From contig FN648469.1 of the NCBI GenBank assembly GCA_000310025.1, positions 127,241-191,240 of the forward strand: DNA of 64,000 nucleotides, given 5' to 3'. The position numbers and the translations under genes are program-made. This document shows positions 10,343 to 21,920 of the stretch, piece after piece; the stretch's first letter is position 1; the number at the start of each line of letters is the position of its first letter. This DNA is from Ectocarpus siliculosus (lineage: Eukaryota > Sar > Phaeophyceae > Ectocarpales > Ectocarpaceae). The notes under the pieces were generated by a model. The model made no database searches. It worked only from the letters and a program-made list of their open reading frames with translations, and was not told the origin of the DNA.

Positions 10343-13300
10343 TCACAGCTCCACGCCCTCGTCGTCGCTCACGTCCACCACCACCACGCCCGTGTCGTCG
10401 TCATCTTCGATGTCAAGCACCTCCAGCAAGTTCTCGGCTTCCGAGGGCGAGTCAGCCTTGTCCGCAGCGGCCAATGGCCCGCCGATAGGCTCCCCCTGGG
10501 CGTTGGAGCCGAGCTCCTTGTTTGCCCAGGCCTCGTCTTCCGACCCGTCGAAGGGAAGGAGCAGGCCCGCCTTCCTCCAGCTCGAGCGGATTTCATCCGG
10601 GGTCAAGGCATCCCACGCCTTCTTGACCCACTGCGCGACCAACCCCCGCGAAGGGGGCTCCGGGTAGCCCCTGTCGTTGCGCGTGACGTTGTTGGAAGCC
10701 ATGTGGTCGTCGTAGAGCCTGGACATGTTGGCCTTGAAGATCTTGTTGACCAGGCCATCGCACGGCTGGAGCTTTGGAGTCAGACCTCCGGGGATGTTGA
10801 ACAGCGTGGTGTTGGACTCCGTCATCTTCTTGACAGACGCGTACGTCTTGTGGACGGTGTAGTCGTCCCACGCCAGAAGCGTGTCAGGCTGACGGTAGCC
10901 GCCGAGGCGGCCCAGCCGCCCCGGGCGCCGGTTCCACACCTGCGGCACCCACACGTCGTCGAACACTCGTTGGGAGTGCCATCCCTTCGGGTCCACGGCG
11001 TAGACCATACCTCGGGGGTACGCGATGCCCTTCTTGTCCTTGTAGTCCTTGAACTCGCGCTCGGTGCTGTTGGGGGCGGGGGACTTCCCGTTCGGAGTGG
11101 GCTGGCCCTTGAAGATGAGGAGGGGCTGGAGCTTGCTGCCGTCGGCGAACACCGTCAGGACCGAGGTGATGCGCATCTTCTCCTTGCCGCCGGTTTTGAC
11201 GGCAATCTCCTTGTCGCCCACGGCCTGCGAGATTTCGTGGAGCAGCGAAACCGACGGCAACGTGGGGTGAGTAGTCGTATCAATTTTTAAGATTCTGAGA
11301 GAGGCGTCCGTGGTCGCAAAAAATATCACCACAAGCAGAGAACAGAAAAATAAGGAAAATACGCAAACTACACTTTTTATGTAGATGGCTAATCACAAAA
11401 AAAAGAGGTAGTCCAATAGAATCGTTGACGGAGGCAAGGACAGGATTGGTACATCCAACGTAGTACGAGCGAAAACTAGGGCAAAACAAATACTCACGTT
11501 CACGGTGTTTTTCCCCGGGCTCTCGAACCACGTAGGGGTTTCATCCATGTTGCCGATCTGCGCCAAGGCGAACTTGAGACGCGGCCCCGAAGGAACTCCA
11601 GCGCCACTCCCACCCCCACCGCCGCTTGCGCTGCCTCCCGCCCCTGCCGCAACCCCCAGGCATTCGACCCCGTCCGCAAGTTCGAGCGCAGAAGGCACGT
11701 CGTATTTCAGCCTCCTCCACTCCTCGATCGACTGCATGGCGATCAAGGGCCAGCCGGACGGAAGCTTCTGGCCTTGCCGGGTGACAGCTCGCACAGAAAA
11801 GCGGTAGACCCTGAGAAACCTTCTGCACCACTGGTTCTGCCTGTTCTTGTACTTGAGGCAGCCCTGGAGGTCGGATGGCGCCGGCCTCTCCCCGAAGAAG
11901 TTCGGGTTGAGTTCGATGGCCTTGTTCTTGATCATATTCGTCGAAACGCGGGCGGAGATGCCGTCAGAACGCAGCTCATTGATCCAGTCCACGACCTCAC
12001 GCTCGGCCGCCGTGTGCGTCCTGGCCCGTCCGACGTTCAGCGACATGCGGTTCTTGGTTTTCTTCTTGCGCTTGGCTCCTCCCTTGTACGTTTCCGCTTC
12101 CGCAAGCGCGGCTTCGTTCTTGCCGACCTTCTTGACCCACTCCACCAACGTCGCCTTGTCGGGAATGTTGAGGATCCTGCTGGCGTAGGTTATCCCAACA
12201 GTCCCGTTCGGCCCTCGCGCCCCCTTGATCCTTCTCTGTGAGTACCTCACCGCGTCCACCTTGAACTGCAGAGGATAGCGCTTCCTTTGGCTTCCACCAC
12301 CAAGCTCGGGGATCGGGAAGTTCGGCGGCTCCAACTCCAGCTGCCCTTTCTTCCTCTTGCCCTTGTTCTGTGCCGGTGTATCGAAGAGAACGCCGCCCAA
12401 CCCATCTCCCCATTCTGTCTCTCCGGGAAACATCATGTCGCCGGATGCACCATCGTTGGCCACCGGCGCTCCTCCCGCTGCCGGCGTTGCTGCTGCCTTT
12501 GCTCCTTCTCCTTCTGGTGCTGGCGCCGGTGCTGGAGCGGGCGCCGTTGCTGGAGCTGGCGCCGGTGTTGGAGCGGGCGCCGATGCTGGAGCGGGCCCCG
12601 GTGCTGGAGCGGGCGCCGTTGCTGGGGCTGGCGCCGGTGCTGGGGCTCCGCTCGCCCTAGAGAAGACAAACGGAAAAAATCATGTGCGGGATGGCACGAA
12701 GCGGTCAATGTTGGGACGCACCGAAACATGTGTGGGCAGAAACATAGAGGGGTGAAAAAAAAATGTGCAAAGCAGGCAGCATTGAATTTCCTGTGTGGTA
12801 TGGATGACAGCTGCAACACAAGCTGCTGCCTTTCCGCGACACACACCGCCATGCAGGAAAAAACTCACACAAAATACAACTGAAAAAAATGCCGCGAACG
12901 TATGGCTAAAAATATACTCCGTACAAGTACTACACGCGTCACAAGTCACAACACGGGCACATAAATTAACACAAACATTTGCCGGGGACGTGTGGGGGAA
13001 AGCTACGCGCATGCACCCAAAAAATATCTTGCAAAAAATGTGGGGTGCAAACAAAAAAACACCTATTTAGGTAAATTACACAGGCCTACCACAGAACAGT
13101 TTACAAATTGATTTACAAAATGTATACTTGTACCGAACGTGTGGCGGGCGCCATTAAAAATGTGAAAAAATTACACGAACCCTGGAGTGTGCGGGTGGCG
13201 TAAAAGCCAAGCCCAAACTGCACGCTTCGAGACCACACGCGGACTGATACTAAGCCAAATTCACGAAGCGCATTTACACTCACTTGGATCGTTCTTCCGT

Positions 13301-13678
13301 GCCGACGGAGGTGCTGGGCTCCTCGTCCACCATGTCCACCACCACCTGAGATGCTTGGCTGGTGCGCGTTGACTCGTCTGCTGCGGTGCTCGTACGTGCT
13401 GCTGAGAGCGAGCCCGCAACTGGCTGCTGCTGAGGCGATGCAGGGTGTGACATGTTGGCGTTTGCTGCTGCGCCAGCTGCTCCTGCTGCTGTTAGATCAA
13501 CAGCAGCAGGCGCAGGAGCAGCAGCCTCTTGCGCCGAAGAAGTGTGCGCGCGTCCAAAGAAGGAGGTGATCTGCTGAGGCGCCTGTGCTGCTGCAGTCGA
13601 AGCAGTTGTCGAAGGAGCGGAGGCACTTGCGGCTGCATTCTGTTCTGCCTGCACGTTCATGTTGTTGGGGGTCTCCAT
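10343..13678 (-). CDS. Tigger/pogo-like transposase, three exons, apparently intact (811 aa)
   Basis: Exons by splice consensus are 13678-13284, 12656-11498 and 11224-10343. Donors are AA|GTGAGT and AAC|GTGAGT, acceptors TCTCTAG| and CTCGCAG|, and all frames join without a stop, giving 811 aa. Exon 1 (residues 1-132) is Ala/Ser-rich with QQITSFF at 35-41, resembling a PCNA-binding PIP box. Exon 2 opens with an Ala-Pro repeat linker. It then has a psq-type helix-turn-helix (about 245-310), a CENP-B-type helix-turn-helix (about 345-415) and GNMDET with the first catalytic Asp (about 505). Exon 3 supplies LLAWDDY (second Asp, about 638) and KLQPCDG (third Asp, 36 residues on), plus an acidic tail (DIEDDDD). 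This is the DDE_1 family; it would cut and paste this element and its MITEs. The first Met follows an in-frame ORF extension whose upstream part lies in the repeat-like terminus, so ATG 13678 was preferred. Confidence 0.85.
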
Positions 13679-13941
13679 GCGGGGTGTTTCCCCGCACACA
13701 GATGCCGTGGCTGTGTGTGTGATGCCCAGGAGCAGATGCTGTATCACCCGGGTGATAAGAAGGGAGGGCCCCCGTGAATGTATGCGGCGCAACCAAAATA
13801 TCACCGGGGTGTGTTATCTTATGTACCCCCGGTGATAAATCGATGGTTTGTCAGAAACGCCCAAAATTACCACCGGGGTGTGGTATTCTGTGGGGGGTGT
13901 GGTATCTTATGTACCGGTGGTATCTTGTGTCATATACGGTA

Positions 13942-15111
13942 GACATGTCCCCAGCCCATCACACAGCGCAGACAGATAGCTAACTATGAAGGAGCAATTT
14001 ACTTCTTCCAGCGCCGGAGGCGCCGGATTTACATGCCATTCATTGTCTCAAGCTTATCAAACAAACCCAGCACACACACGCAATGGAGAGGGAAAAGCCA
14101 AGCAAGCCTACACAAAAACGTACCACGAAAAAAAAAAAAAAATCTGGTGCCCCTGCAGGGGCGGGGGTGGGGTGGAGGTTAGGTGTGCGGGTTCTTTTTT
14201 TTTGTGCGCCTTTGGGTAGGACGCAGATGCACGGGAGATGGGAAGAGCAGGGGCAGCGAGCTGAGGTGTGTATGAGGAACCCGGGCAAGATTTGATGTAG
14301 GGTAAGGCCGGGTGGCGTGATGAAATCGTGGGAGTCCACGACTCACAAAAATAAAAACTCCAGATTCATGAGCATAAAAACAGATATTTCTCGTTTTTTT
14401 CCAGCGATGATTGCAACCTTTCGCGACCTCACCAAAATCTTTTCCAACATGTATGGGTGTCCCACTGAAATTGTTATACGTGGAGAAACGATTGTTGCAT
14501 TCGTCGTACATGATTTCGTACCCCGATCCGTCCATCATAGCGGTATTGCTCGGACCCCGCCGCCCGCCGGTATCACGGCGGGGGGGGCTGCTATTATCAT
14601 CAATAATAGTTTTCGATATTTTCAAGCATCGATAGTCATCGAGAAAAAAAGCGCACCCAGAGACAGACCTGATGTGCACCAGGTTTGTCTGTTGATACTG
14701 CTGCTGTTGATGTACTTTCACTTACGGGGGGGATTAGGCCATGCGTTGCTACTGACGTACGAGACGTTGCTGCTGCGTTTCCAACAGCAAGACTCCCATC
14801 TATCTGTCATCACCACATCTACTGCATCTACTGCTGTGCATGTGCATGTGCGTCCCTCCCATTAATTCCGTCAATCATGAGATAGTTGTTACTGCTGTGC
14901 TTTCACATACAGGGGGGATTGATGAGTTTATACGGAGGTGCGAGACGTTGATGATGCTGTGCACCGCTGTGTGCGTGTGTGCATATGTATTGCATACTGC
15001 TGTAGTACATTGGACGGGTTGTATTTTCTTCTGAAAATCCGACGCGGGCGGCAGGACACGTCATATTTTTCTGGTTGTGTGGGACGCACGAACAGGACCG
15101 GAGTTTGCCAT
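13942..15111. other. Flank between Tigger-like copy and gap; one weak minus-strand ORF
   Basis: Contains a 180-codon minus-strand frame at 14179-14721. Its middle (SGYEIMYDECNNRFSTYNN-like, residues about 65-110) looks more protein-like than random, but no family was recognised. Two related segments at about 14695-14775 and 14885-14960 (CTTTCAC, a GGGGGGATT run, then CGAGACGTTG) are a diverged direct duplication. Poly-A near 14131 and poly-T near 14193 flank a GGGG-rich patch. Confidence 0.4.
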
Positions 15112-15211
15112 NNNNNNNNNNNNNNNNNNNNNNNNNNNNNNNNNNNNNNNNNNNNNNNNNNNNNNNNNNNNNNNNNNNNNNNNNNNNNNNNNNNNNNNNN
15201 NNNNNNNNNNN
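15112..15211. other. Assembly gap (100 N)
   Basis: Exactly 100 N, the usual placeholder for a scaffold join of unknown size. Sequence resumes inside exon 1 of a second Tigger-like transposase copy, so the rest of that copy is missing in the gap or was lost. Confidence 0.99.
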
Positions 15212-15503
15212 TGCTCGTACGTGCTGCTGAGAGCGAGCCCGCAACTGGCTGCTGCTGAGGCGATGCAGGGTGTGACATGTTGGCGTTTGCTGCTGCGCCA
15301 GCTGCTCCTGCTGCTGTTAGATCAACAGCAGCAGGCGCAGGAGCAGCAGCCTCTTGCGCAGAAGAAGTGTGCGCGCATCCAAAGAAGGAGGTGATCTGCT
15401 GAGGCGCCTGTGCTGCTGCAGTCGAAGCAGTTGTCGAAGGAGCGGAGGCACTTGCGGCTGCATTCTGTTCTGCCTGCACGTTCATGTTGTTGGGGGTCTC
15501 CAT
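15212..15503 (-). CDS. Transposase exon 1, second Tigger-like copy (partial, cut by gap)
   Basis: Starts with the same METPNNMNVQ and keeps the QQITSFF PIP-like motif at residues 35-41, then the Ala-rich segment, and runs into the gap after about 97 codons. The reading frame is open throughout. Exons 2 and 3 are not present in this window for this copy, so its integrity cannot be judged. Confidence 0.75.
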
Positions 15504-15765
15504 GCGGGGTGTTTCCCCGCACACAGATGCCGTGGCTGTGTGTGTGATGCCCAGGGCAGATGCTGTATCACCCGGGTGATAAGAAGGGAGGGCCCCCGTG
15601 AATGTATGCGGCGCAACCAAAATATCACCGGGGTGTGTTATCTTATGTACCCCCGGTGATAAATCGATGGTTTGTCAGAAACGCCCAAAATTACCACCGG
15701 GGTGTGGTATTCTGTGGGGGGTGTGGTATCTTATGTACCGGTGGTATCTTGTGTCATATACGGTA
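15212..15765 (-). mobile_element. Right end of a second Tigger-like element (gap-truncated)
   Basis: Sequence from 15212 to 15763 matches 13388-13939 of the first copy almost base for base, and ends in the same inverted-repeat terminus followed by TA (15764-15765). The flank after TA differs from the first copy (TCAAGGCC versus GACATGTC), so it is a separate insertion, not the same locus assembled twice. Noted differences include Arg to Cys just after the SFFG motif and a 2-bp deletion upstream of the start codon. Confidence 0.8.
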
Positions 15766-15907
15766 TCAAGGCCTCCCCGTTCAAAGATATGTACCCCACG
15801 AGTTTGAAATAGAAATTGGATTTCCACGGAGATTCCTGAACCATGGTTCGGGACAAAAATAGCCAAATAAATATCAAGGAACCGGGAACGCGAGTTTGAA
15901 ATATGTC

Positions 15908-16797
15908 AAGTGATAAATACCCCATGTTTTATTCCGAATTTGGAATCAAAACATACCTCCGCCGGAGAGGCCTTTCACAAGTAACTCCTCTCCTGAAACG
16001 CGCGTGGTCGGGAGCAGCCCTAAACGGCTTCAGGCGAGCTTCTATGGCGGTGAGCACATACCCTGGCATGTAGTAGAGGTGCAACCAACCTTAGTTTGGC
16101 AGTGGGTTTGGGTCCGCCGATAAGAAGTCCATCTACAGCAATACATGTATATGTGTGGCTCCCCCTGTCGCACACCCGCACTACTGTCACCTGCACTGCA
16201 CTGACTGCTGTACACACTTACATGCTCGGGGCGAGTCTCCAGACGTAAGCACTCCTCCTTTCCTCTGGGCGTGTTCCTTCGCAGTAGAGCTGGATGCTTG
16301 TGTGTGTGCACACAACTTGGCGAGAGAGGTACTTCTGGAAAAAAGTGATAAATACCCCATGTTTTATTCCGAATTTGGAATCAAAACATACCTCCGCCGG
16401 AGAGGCCTTTCACAAGTAACTCCTCTCCTGAAACGCGCGTGGTCGGGAGCAGCCCTAAACGGCTTCAGGCGAGCTTCTATGGCGGTGAGCACATACCCTG
16501 GCATGTAGTAGAGGTGCAACCAACCTTAGTTTGGCAGTGGGTTTGGGTCCGCCGAGAAGAAGCAAGTCCATCTACAGCAATACATGTATATGTGTGGCTC
16601 CCCCTGTCGCACACCCGCACTACTGTCACGTGCACTGCACTGACTGCTGTACACACTTACATGCTCGGGGCGAGTCTCCAGACGTAAGCACTCCTCCTTT
16701 CCTCTGGGGCGTGTTACTTCGCAGTAGAGCTGGATGCTTGTGTGTGTGCACAAAACTTGGCGAGAGAGGTTCCCCGCATCTACTTCTGGAAAAAAAC
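15908..16797. repeat. Tandem duplication of a 435-bp unit
   Basis: The unit starting AAGTGATAAATACCCCATG at 15908 begins again at 16343 and the two are nearly identical. Copy 2 has small insertions (GAAGCAAG near 16556 and CCCCGCATCT near 16772). No open frame in either copy shows a known domain. The flanking 15795-15905 carries the GAGTTTGAAATA repeat also seen near 6814-6925. Confidence 0.88.
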
Positions 16798-17345
16798 TAA
16801 ACGCGGCGGGGGGGTGCATGCAGCAGCCGGGTGTTTGGAGCAACCGCGGAGAACACCCTTGATGCATGTTGTTCGTGTCGGTGAGTGGAGAGAGCGAAGC
16901 AGCAGTTGATGTAGACAGACAGCAGAGCAGAGATGCCATAGGGCGGGGTAATGAGCCGCTGGGTATCGCCGACTCGTATCCTTGCGTAGGTATCCGCGAT
17001 GCTTTTCGGGGTGGCGAAGTGCAAGTCGATCACTTTTTTTTTGTTTTTTTCTTTGTATGACACAACGAATCCATCTCTAAGAGTCAGAGACAGATTAGCA
17101 TCGAATTCCGCCGGAAAAAGCTACCTGTATGTCTACGATTTCCCAGGTAGCAAATAGGGACATCTCCCCTGCGGGTAACAGGCTCAACAAAGCAGTTTGG
17201 TAGCTATCTTGTGAGTTTTGAATGCGAGTGATCAACAACAACGGAGACATGGATTGGTTGTGTCGAAAAATATACAAGGTATGCCAACGCGAATAAAAAT
17301 CACCGTGAAAAAATTACTCGTGAAATTTTTTTTCTACAGCAGAAG

Positions 17346-17422
17346 TAATCTCAGATCAAATGACGTCATCTGACCAAGGGAAAATTTCTTCTAATCTCAG
17401 ACCAAATGACGTCATCTGACCA
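17346..17422. repeat. Two 46-bp tandem units with TGACGTCA palindromes
   Basis: TAATCTCAGAYCAAATGACG starts at 17346 and again at 17392; each unit contains the palindrome TGACGTCA (17361-17368 and 17407-17414), a perfect cAMP-response/bZIP core. A similar TGACGTCAGATGACC lies at 6489. They lie about 260 bp before the Harbinger-like left end. A regulatory role is only a suggestion. Confidence 0.55.
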
Positions 17423-17680
17423 GGTGAAAATTCAACCCTATCGATGGTCTCCAAATCTGCATTTGAGCTCTGCTCAGGGAAGCACCTTTGCACACAGTTT
17501 GATTCGCCTCCCGTGTGTTCGGAGCAGCCGGCATTCGGATCCCTGCCACGGGCGGTACCACATACATTGTACTCTCCGATAAGACTTGAGGCAAGGCGGG
17601 AAGGCTGTATTGAGTTTCGTGCAAAGCTGCTCTCCCACATTGACCTTGTGGCTGACATCAACCTCTTCCGCTGGTTATCA

Positions 17681-17795
17681 GACCCTTCTTTATAGAAACA
17701 GAATCTTGCAAATATATCTTGGCATTTTGACCCAAGATTTGCTTACAATATATCTCCACCAAGATTTGCAGTATCGCGATTTATGGGGAAAATAT
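17681..17795 (+). repeat. Left terminal inverted repeat of the Harbinger-type element
   Basis: Reverse complement of 26572-26699 with scattered mismatches; shared blocks include GGCATTTTGACCCAAGATTT and GCAGTATCGCGATTTATGGG. Repeated CAAGATTT / AAATCTTG half-sites occur through it and also in the MITE at 18529-18785, so this octamer may be part of the transposase recognition site. Confidence 0.75.
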
Positions 17796-18528
17796 GTTAA
17801 ATGTTGAAAAAGCGGCGAGTTGTTCCTCTCTTCTGCTTGAAGTTGATAAAGGCACAACGGCCACTTGGTCCACAGAAAATGCCAAGGTGTGGCGAAAAGT
17901 GACCATGACGCAGTTGTAGAAGGAGGGTCCCTCCCCCAGCTGTATTGCTTCAACACTATGGGTGGATACTAGCGATGGGCGCCTACCTGGGGTGCAAAGT
18001 GGAAGCCGTTGCCGACGAGCTCATATCAAGCGGAGAAAAAAAATTGTTCCATTGCTGTCCAACTGACAAGAAAGTGCATCAACCCGAAGCCGATTACACC
18101 CGTGCACGTATCTCACTATGTAGCAGGCGTACGAGGTCAAACCTCCGGCGCTGTCATCTGCACTCACGGATCTGGCTCAGGTGCAAGGTGTGGGGTGATT
18201 CGATGAAGAGATTGAAGCGTCGCACACGACAGAGCTGCTGTGTTGGCAAAATGTTCCTCCTCCTATATTTTTCTACTTCAAAACAAAGTACCCTTTGAAC
18301 GGTCCCTCGACAGACTGGTGATGACGCACGTGGAACGAGCCAGGGCAAATACGCATTTTTTTCGCGCGCCTTGGTCTTTGTCGTTCGCTGTCGGCGCCCG
18401 TGGCGCTGACACAGTGACGCCAGGGTGCGTTTGAGACCCTTGCGAGTGTGCCACGTGCAGATTTCATGGTGTTATGGACGATTAGGTTGACCGACCTTCG
18501 GTGATCGCGCCGCACCCAGGCAAGATTT

Positions 18529-18785
18529 GTTTCGCCGCCTCAAGATTTGTCGGAAGACTCGTTTCGACAGATCTTAGATCTTATAGACCCCGATTTATGG
18601 GAACAAAATCTTGTCGATAAATCTTGATCTTGGCCAAGATCTATCAGTTTCACGATTTATGGGAACAAAATCTTCCGATATATCTTGGCCAAGATTTTTC
18701 GAGGCCCGAAATCTGCCCTTTCGAACAAATCTTGACCCAAGATTTGTCAAGTCGAGCCTTCCGACAAATCTTGAGGCGGCGAAAC
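18529..18785. mobile_element. 257-bp MITE with 28-bp perfect inverted ends
   Basis: GTTTCGCCGCCTCAAGATTT begins a 28-bp terminal repeat at 18529 whose exact reverse complement ends at 18785. Flanking TTT on both sides gives a possible 3-bp target duplication as in Harbinger elements. The interior shares CCCGATTTATGGGAACAAAA and many CAAGATTT sites with the big element's ends, so it is probably a non-autonomous relative nested in or near its promoter. No ORF. Confidence 0.72.
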
Positions 18786-18877
18786 TTTTTCTTGTCATTT
18801 AATTGCGCCGCTTGGGGCTGGTTGGGGCTGGTTGCCTCGCCAAGACAAGCTCACACGCGAAAACACGGCAGCACAGC

Positions 18878-21373
18878 ATGGAGGCGGACGAAAGTGAAGC
18901 GATGATTGCCGCCGCAGCTGCTGCAGTGGCCCATGTGCAGAATCTGACTCAAGAAATGGATTGCGGGGACGAGGAGTTTGGGTTTGATGGGTTCGCTCAA
19001 GAAGCAGATGGAGAGGCCAGCTGGCTCGGCGACGATGAGGAGGAGGAGGAGAAAGAACGGCAGACACGTCGGTCTTACGCGCGCCCAGACTACGACGCCT
19101 CGGCCTGGGGTACGTGGCTGAAGAAGCTAGGGGAGATGAGCGCCACCCAGGCGGCGTCGATCCCGGCTGCAGGGAGGCAGATGAATTTGTTCGCCATTTT
19201 CGCGTGACGTATCCCATTTTCCTCCACATCCTCCATGCGGTCCGCCCGGTGTTCACGTCAGCCGTGCGCGACGTCGCGGGCCGGCGTTGCCCCCCTCTCG
19301 AACTGAAGGTGTGTAGCAGCAGCAACCCTGGTTACGTATCTATCCTCAGCGTGCTTATTTTTAGAGTACTGTTGCACGTGGGGGTAGTGCAGCAGCAGTA
19401 GTTGTGATGTTTCGCGGGGGAACACAGCAGTGCCTCTCCTTCTCCGATTGTATTCTACACAACAGCAGTCGGTGTGTCAACGGCGGCGCGCACAGCAGTG
19501 TCGCAAACGCAGCTTCAGCTGTGCGCTTCGACAAGTATGAGAATCCCAGCAGCAGCCCACTATAGATGTCTGGGGTTGCTTCCAACGACGTGCATCAGTC
19601 GGTGTTTTGTGTGCACATGTGCGTAGAAAGGACAACGAGCACCAGTCCTGGTTCAATTCTGTCCGTGTTGAGACCACGACATGGTCGACACCGCATGTCG
19701 GAGAGATCAAACAATACCATGACGCCTGAGACATGCCATACGCAATAGTGAGACGGCACATTTTAGCATTCGGTTTGACGCAGCTGCTGGAACGTGGGGC
19801 GATGCTTGTCGAACACCGGAGTACTAGTTGTTTTTTATTCACGTGTACCCGCCCATACTTCCGCCGCACGTATGCATATGCAGATCTTGGGAGCGTTGAA
19901 ATCTTGGCATCTGGATGCACCTTTGGGGATGTCGCCGCCATGTCTGGGATGAGCCGTACGACAGCAGAGACTTCTTTCTACACGTTCACCGAGGAGTTTG
20001 CCAAGGCCCTGTGGGACACATGGGTTACACTTCCCGTGGGAGAGGATCTGAAGAGCGTGGAGGCTATCTACCGCAAGTGTGGTCTTGCCGGGGCGGTGGG
20101 CTCGATCGACTGCAACCACTTCAAGTGGGATCGATGCCCCTGGTCGGAACAACGCATCCACACCGGCAAGGAGGGCTATCCCTCTGTCGTAGTGGAGGCG
20201 ATGTGTGACCATGCTGGCCGCATTCTTGCGGCCACCAAGTGCTACCCGGGCGCCGAGAACGACAAGACAATCATCTCTCGCGACAAGTCCGTCTGGCGCA
20301 TCAGGGACGAGGAACCCTGGAAGAGCATGAAGTACAAGCTCAGGAACGCCGACGGCACAGAGACGGAGTACACAGGAGCGTGGCTCATTGTAGACGGGGG
20401 GTACCCGAAGGTCAGTACATGTAGCAGGAGGGCAGAGTAAAGCTCTTGGGTTTACCGCGGCGTAGATGAGCTATACGTTCAATTACGTTATACATTCAAA
20501 AGTGTTGGGCGCAATAAAAATAGTTGGCAATGTGTGGGTTCTTCAAGGGTGGGTAAGAGAGAGCATGCCGTTGCAGTCCCCCAACAATGGTTAGTGATTC
20601 GTGGTGTGGGTTGCCATAGACGCGCAATCCGCTGTTGTCCCGTTTGTGATGTAGTATAAACAAAAAAAAATACTTGAGTCGATAGGGCTTTGTACGGAGC
20701 TGTGTGCTCATTATATTGTGTCGTATTTTTTATTTCTCTCCGTCGCAAGTAAGAAGAATCCCCCGCCATGTTACATCGATTCATGCCATTGAAATCACCC
20801 AGCAGTAGCACTTGACGTCACAAAATCTCCAGCGGCGACGCTTCTGTGTTATGTTGATCAGGTCATGTTCGTCTTCAGCAACTTGAACTGAGTGCCGAAA
20901 TTGTGCCGACACAATCGCTCTGTTTGCAGATCCCCCTGCTCATGCCGCCAATCAAGACGCACAACTCTATCGAGAGGCACTCATGCAGCAGGCGCATGGA
21001 GAGCGTTCGCAAGGACATCGAGTGCTGCTTCGGCAGAGTGAAAGGGCGCTGGCGTCTTTTCAGGGGCAACATCCCTTTCGGCTCTCGAGAGAAGATCGAC
21101 AACGCCTGGTTAACGGCGTGCATTCTGCACAACATGCTCCACAAGTTCAACGGGCTGGACGAGATGGAGGAGGATGCTGACTGGGTAGGGTCGGCTGGGG
21201 AATTGGGCGACATGCCCCAGCAGCCTGTCGGCATGGGCGACGAGAAGGAGGAGGAGGAGGAAACCGAAACCGCAGCCCCGGGCTTCGACGGATTCCGCGC
21301 GAAACTTGTGGCCCACTTCGCCTACATGTGGCGGATCAAGCAGGTGTTTTGGTTTAAGAGGGCGCAAGTGTAG
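18878..21373 (+). CDS. Harbinger (PIF) DDE transposase, about 454 aa
   Basis: Proposed exons are 18878-19109, 19151-19312, 19884-20410 and 20930-21373. The first intron would be only 41 bp (GTACGT...CACCCAG); a simple frameshift there is the alternative. The N-terminus is acidic (WLGDDEEEEEKE). The middle has EFVRHFRVTYPIFLHIL and ILASGCTFGDVA with a helix-turn-helix (MSGMSRTTAET). The catalytic triad is complete: GSIDCNHFKWDRCP (Asp), AWLIVDGGYPK (Asp) and SVRKDIECCFGRVKGRWR (Glu). ILHNMLHKFNGLDE near the end is family-typical, followed by a Glu-rich tail. It would cleave the inverted ends together with the minus-strand partner. Donor AAG|GTCAGT and acceptor TTTGCAG|ATC around the third intron are strong; the second intron's donor (GTGT|GTAGCA) was chosen for frame and family spacing. 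Confidence 0.8.
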
Positions 21374-21489
21374 TCTCGTGGATGGGGTTGCTGATTGTGG
21401 TGTGCACCATGTCCAGCGGGGTGTTGTGGACAATGTTGCGAAGTCCTTGTTTTTTTCCTGGTCCCGTCTTTTGTTTTTTTCTCGTCATT

Positions 21490-21920
21490 AGTATTTCCAG
21501 CGATGGGTGGGTGTTTGGTTGTTGGGTGGGACAAAGCAGCTCTCTAGGAAGCGGTCGGAACATCCCTGCTTTTTTTTTTTTCGTCTCGCCTCTACTGTAC
21601 CAGTAGTTGTCTTGTCAACAACATTTTCAGCATGGATGGGTGTTTGGTTGTTGGCAGAGCAGCACAAGGCAGCGGTCTGAACATCCCTGCCTTTTAGTTT
21701 TCGCTCCTTGCTCATTCTCTTGTCAGTCATATTTTCAGGGATGGGTAGGTGTTTAGTTGCTGGGGCCAAGCAGCACAAGAGAGCGGTCGGAACATCCCAG
21801 CGTTTTTTTATTTTTTGTCTCGCCTCTAGTTCTGTTGTCAACAGTATTTCCAGCATGGGTGGGTGTTCGGTTGTTGGAGGGCATCTCTAGAGAGCGGTCG
21901 GAACATCCCTGATTTTTTTA
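21490..21920 (+). repeat. Four ~115-bp tandem repeats after the transposase gene
   Basis: Units share ATTTYCAG..ATGGGTGGGTGTTTGGTTG, a variable AGCAGCACAAG segment, then AGCGGTCGGAACATCCC followed by a T-run. They start about 115 bp after the transposase stop codon. The same unit appears reversed at 22648-23165, after the stop of the convergent gene. Confidence 0.85.

Larger units (their letters stand above)
8038..13941 (-). mobile_element. Tigger/pogo-like DNA transposon with nested foldback insertion
   Basis: The ends are inverted repeats of each other: CCGTATATGACACAAGATAC starts at 8040 and its reverse complement ends at 13939, each bordered by TA (8038-8039 and 13940-13941), the target site of the Tc1/mariner/pogo superfamily. 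Inside is one minus-strand gene for a CENP-B/Tigger-type transposase. Subterminal regions at both ends repeat the inner TIR motif GGTGTGGTATC / GGTGTGATA many times. A 1327-bp foldback element plus its 9-bp target duplication interrupts the left half. Without it the element is about 4.57 kb. A partial second copy lies at 15212-15765 and a MITE with the same ends at 60495-60720. The intact gene and matching ends make it a candidate autonomous element. Confidence 0.85.

Noticed and set aside
10703-12883. Several 100-198-codon plus-strand ORFs
   Set aside because: Complementary to transposase exons and the Ala-Pro repeat; no independent support.
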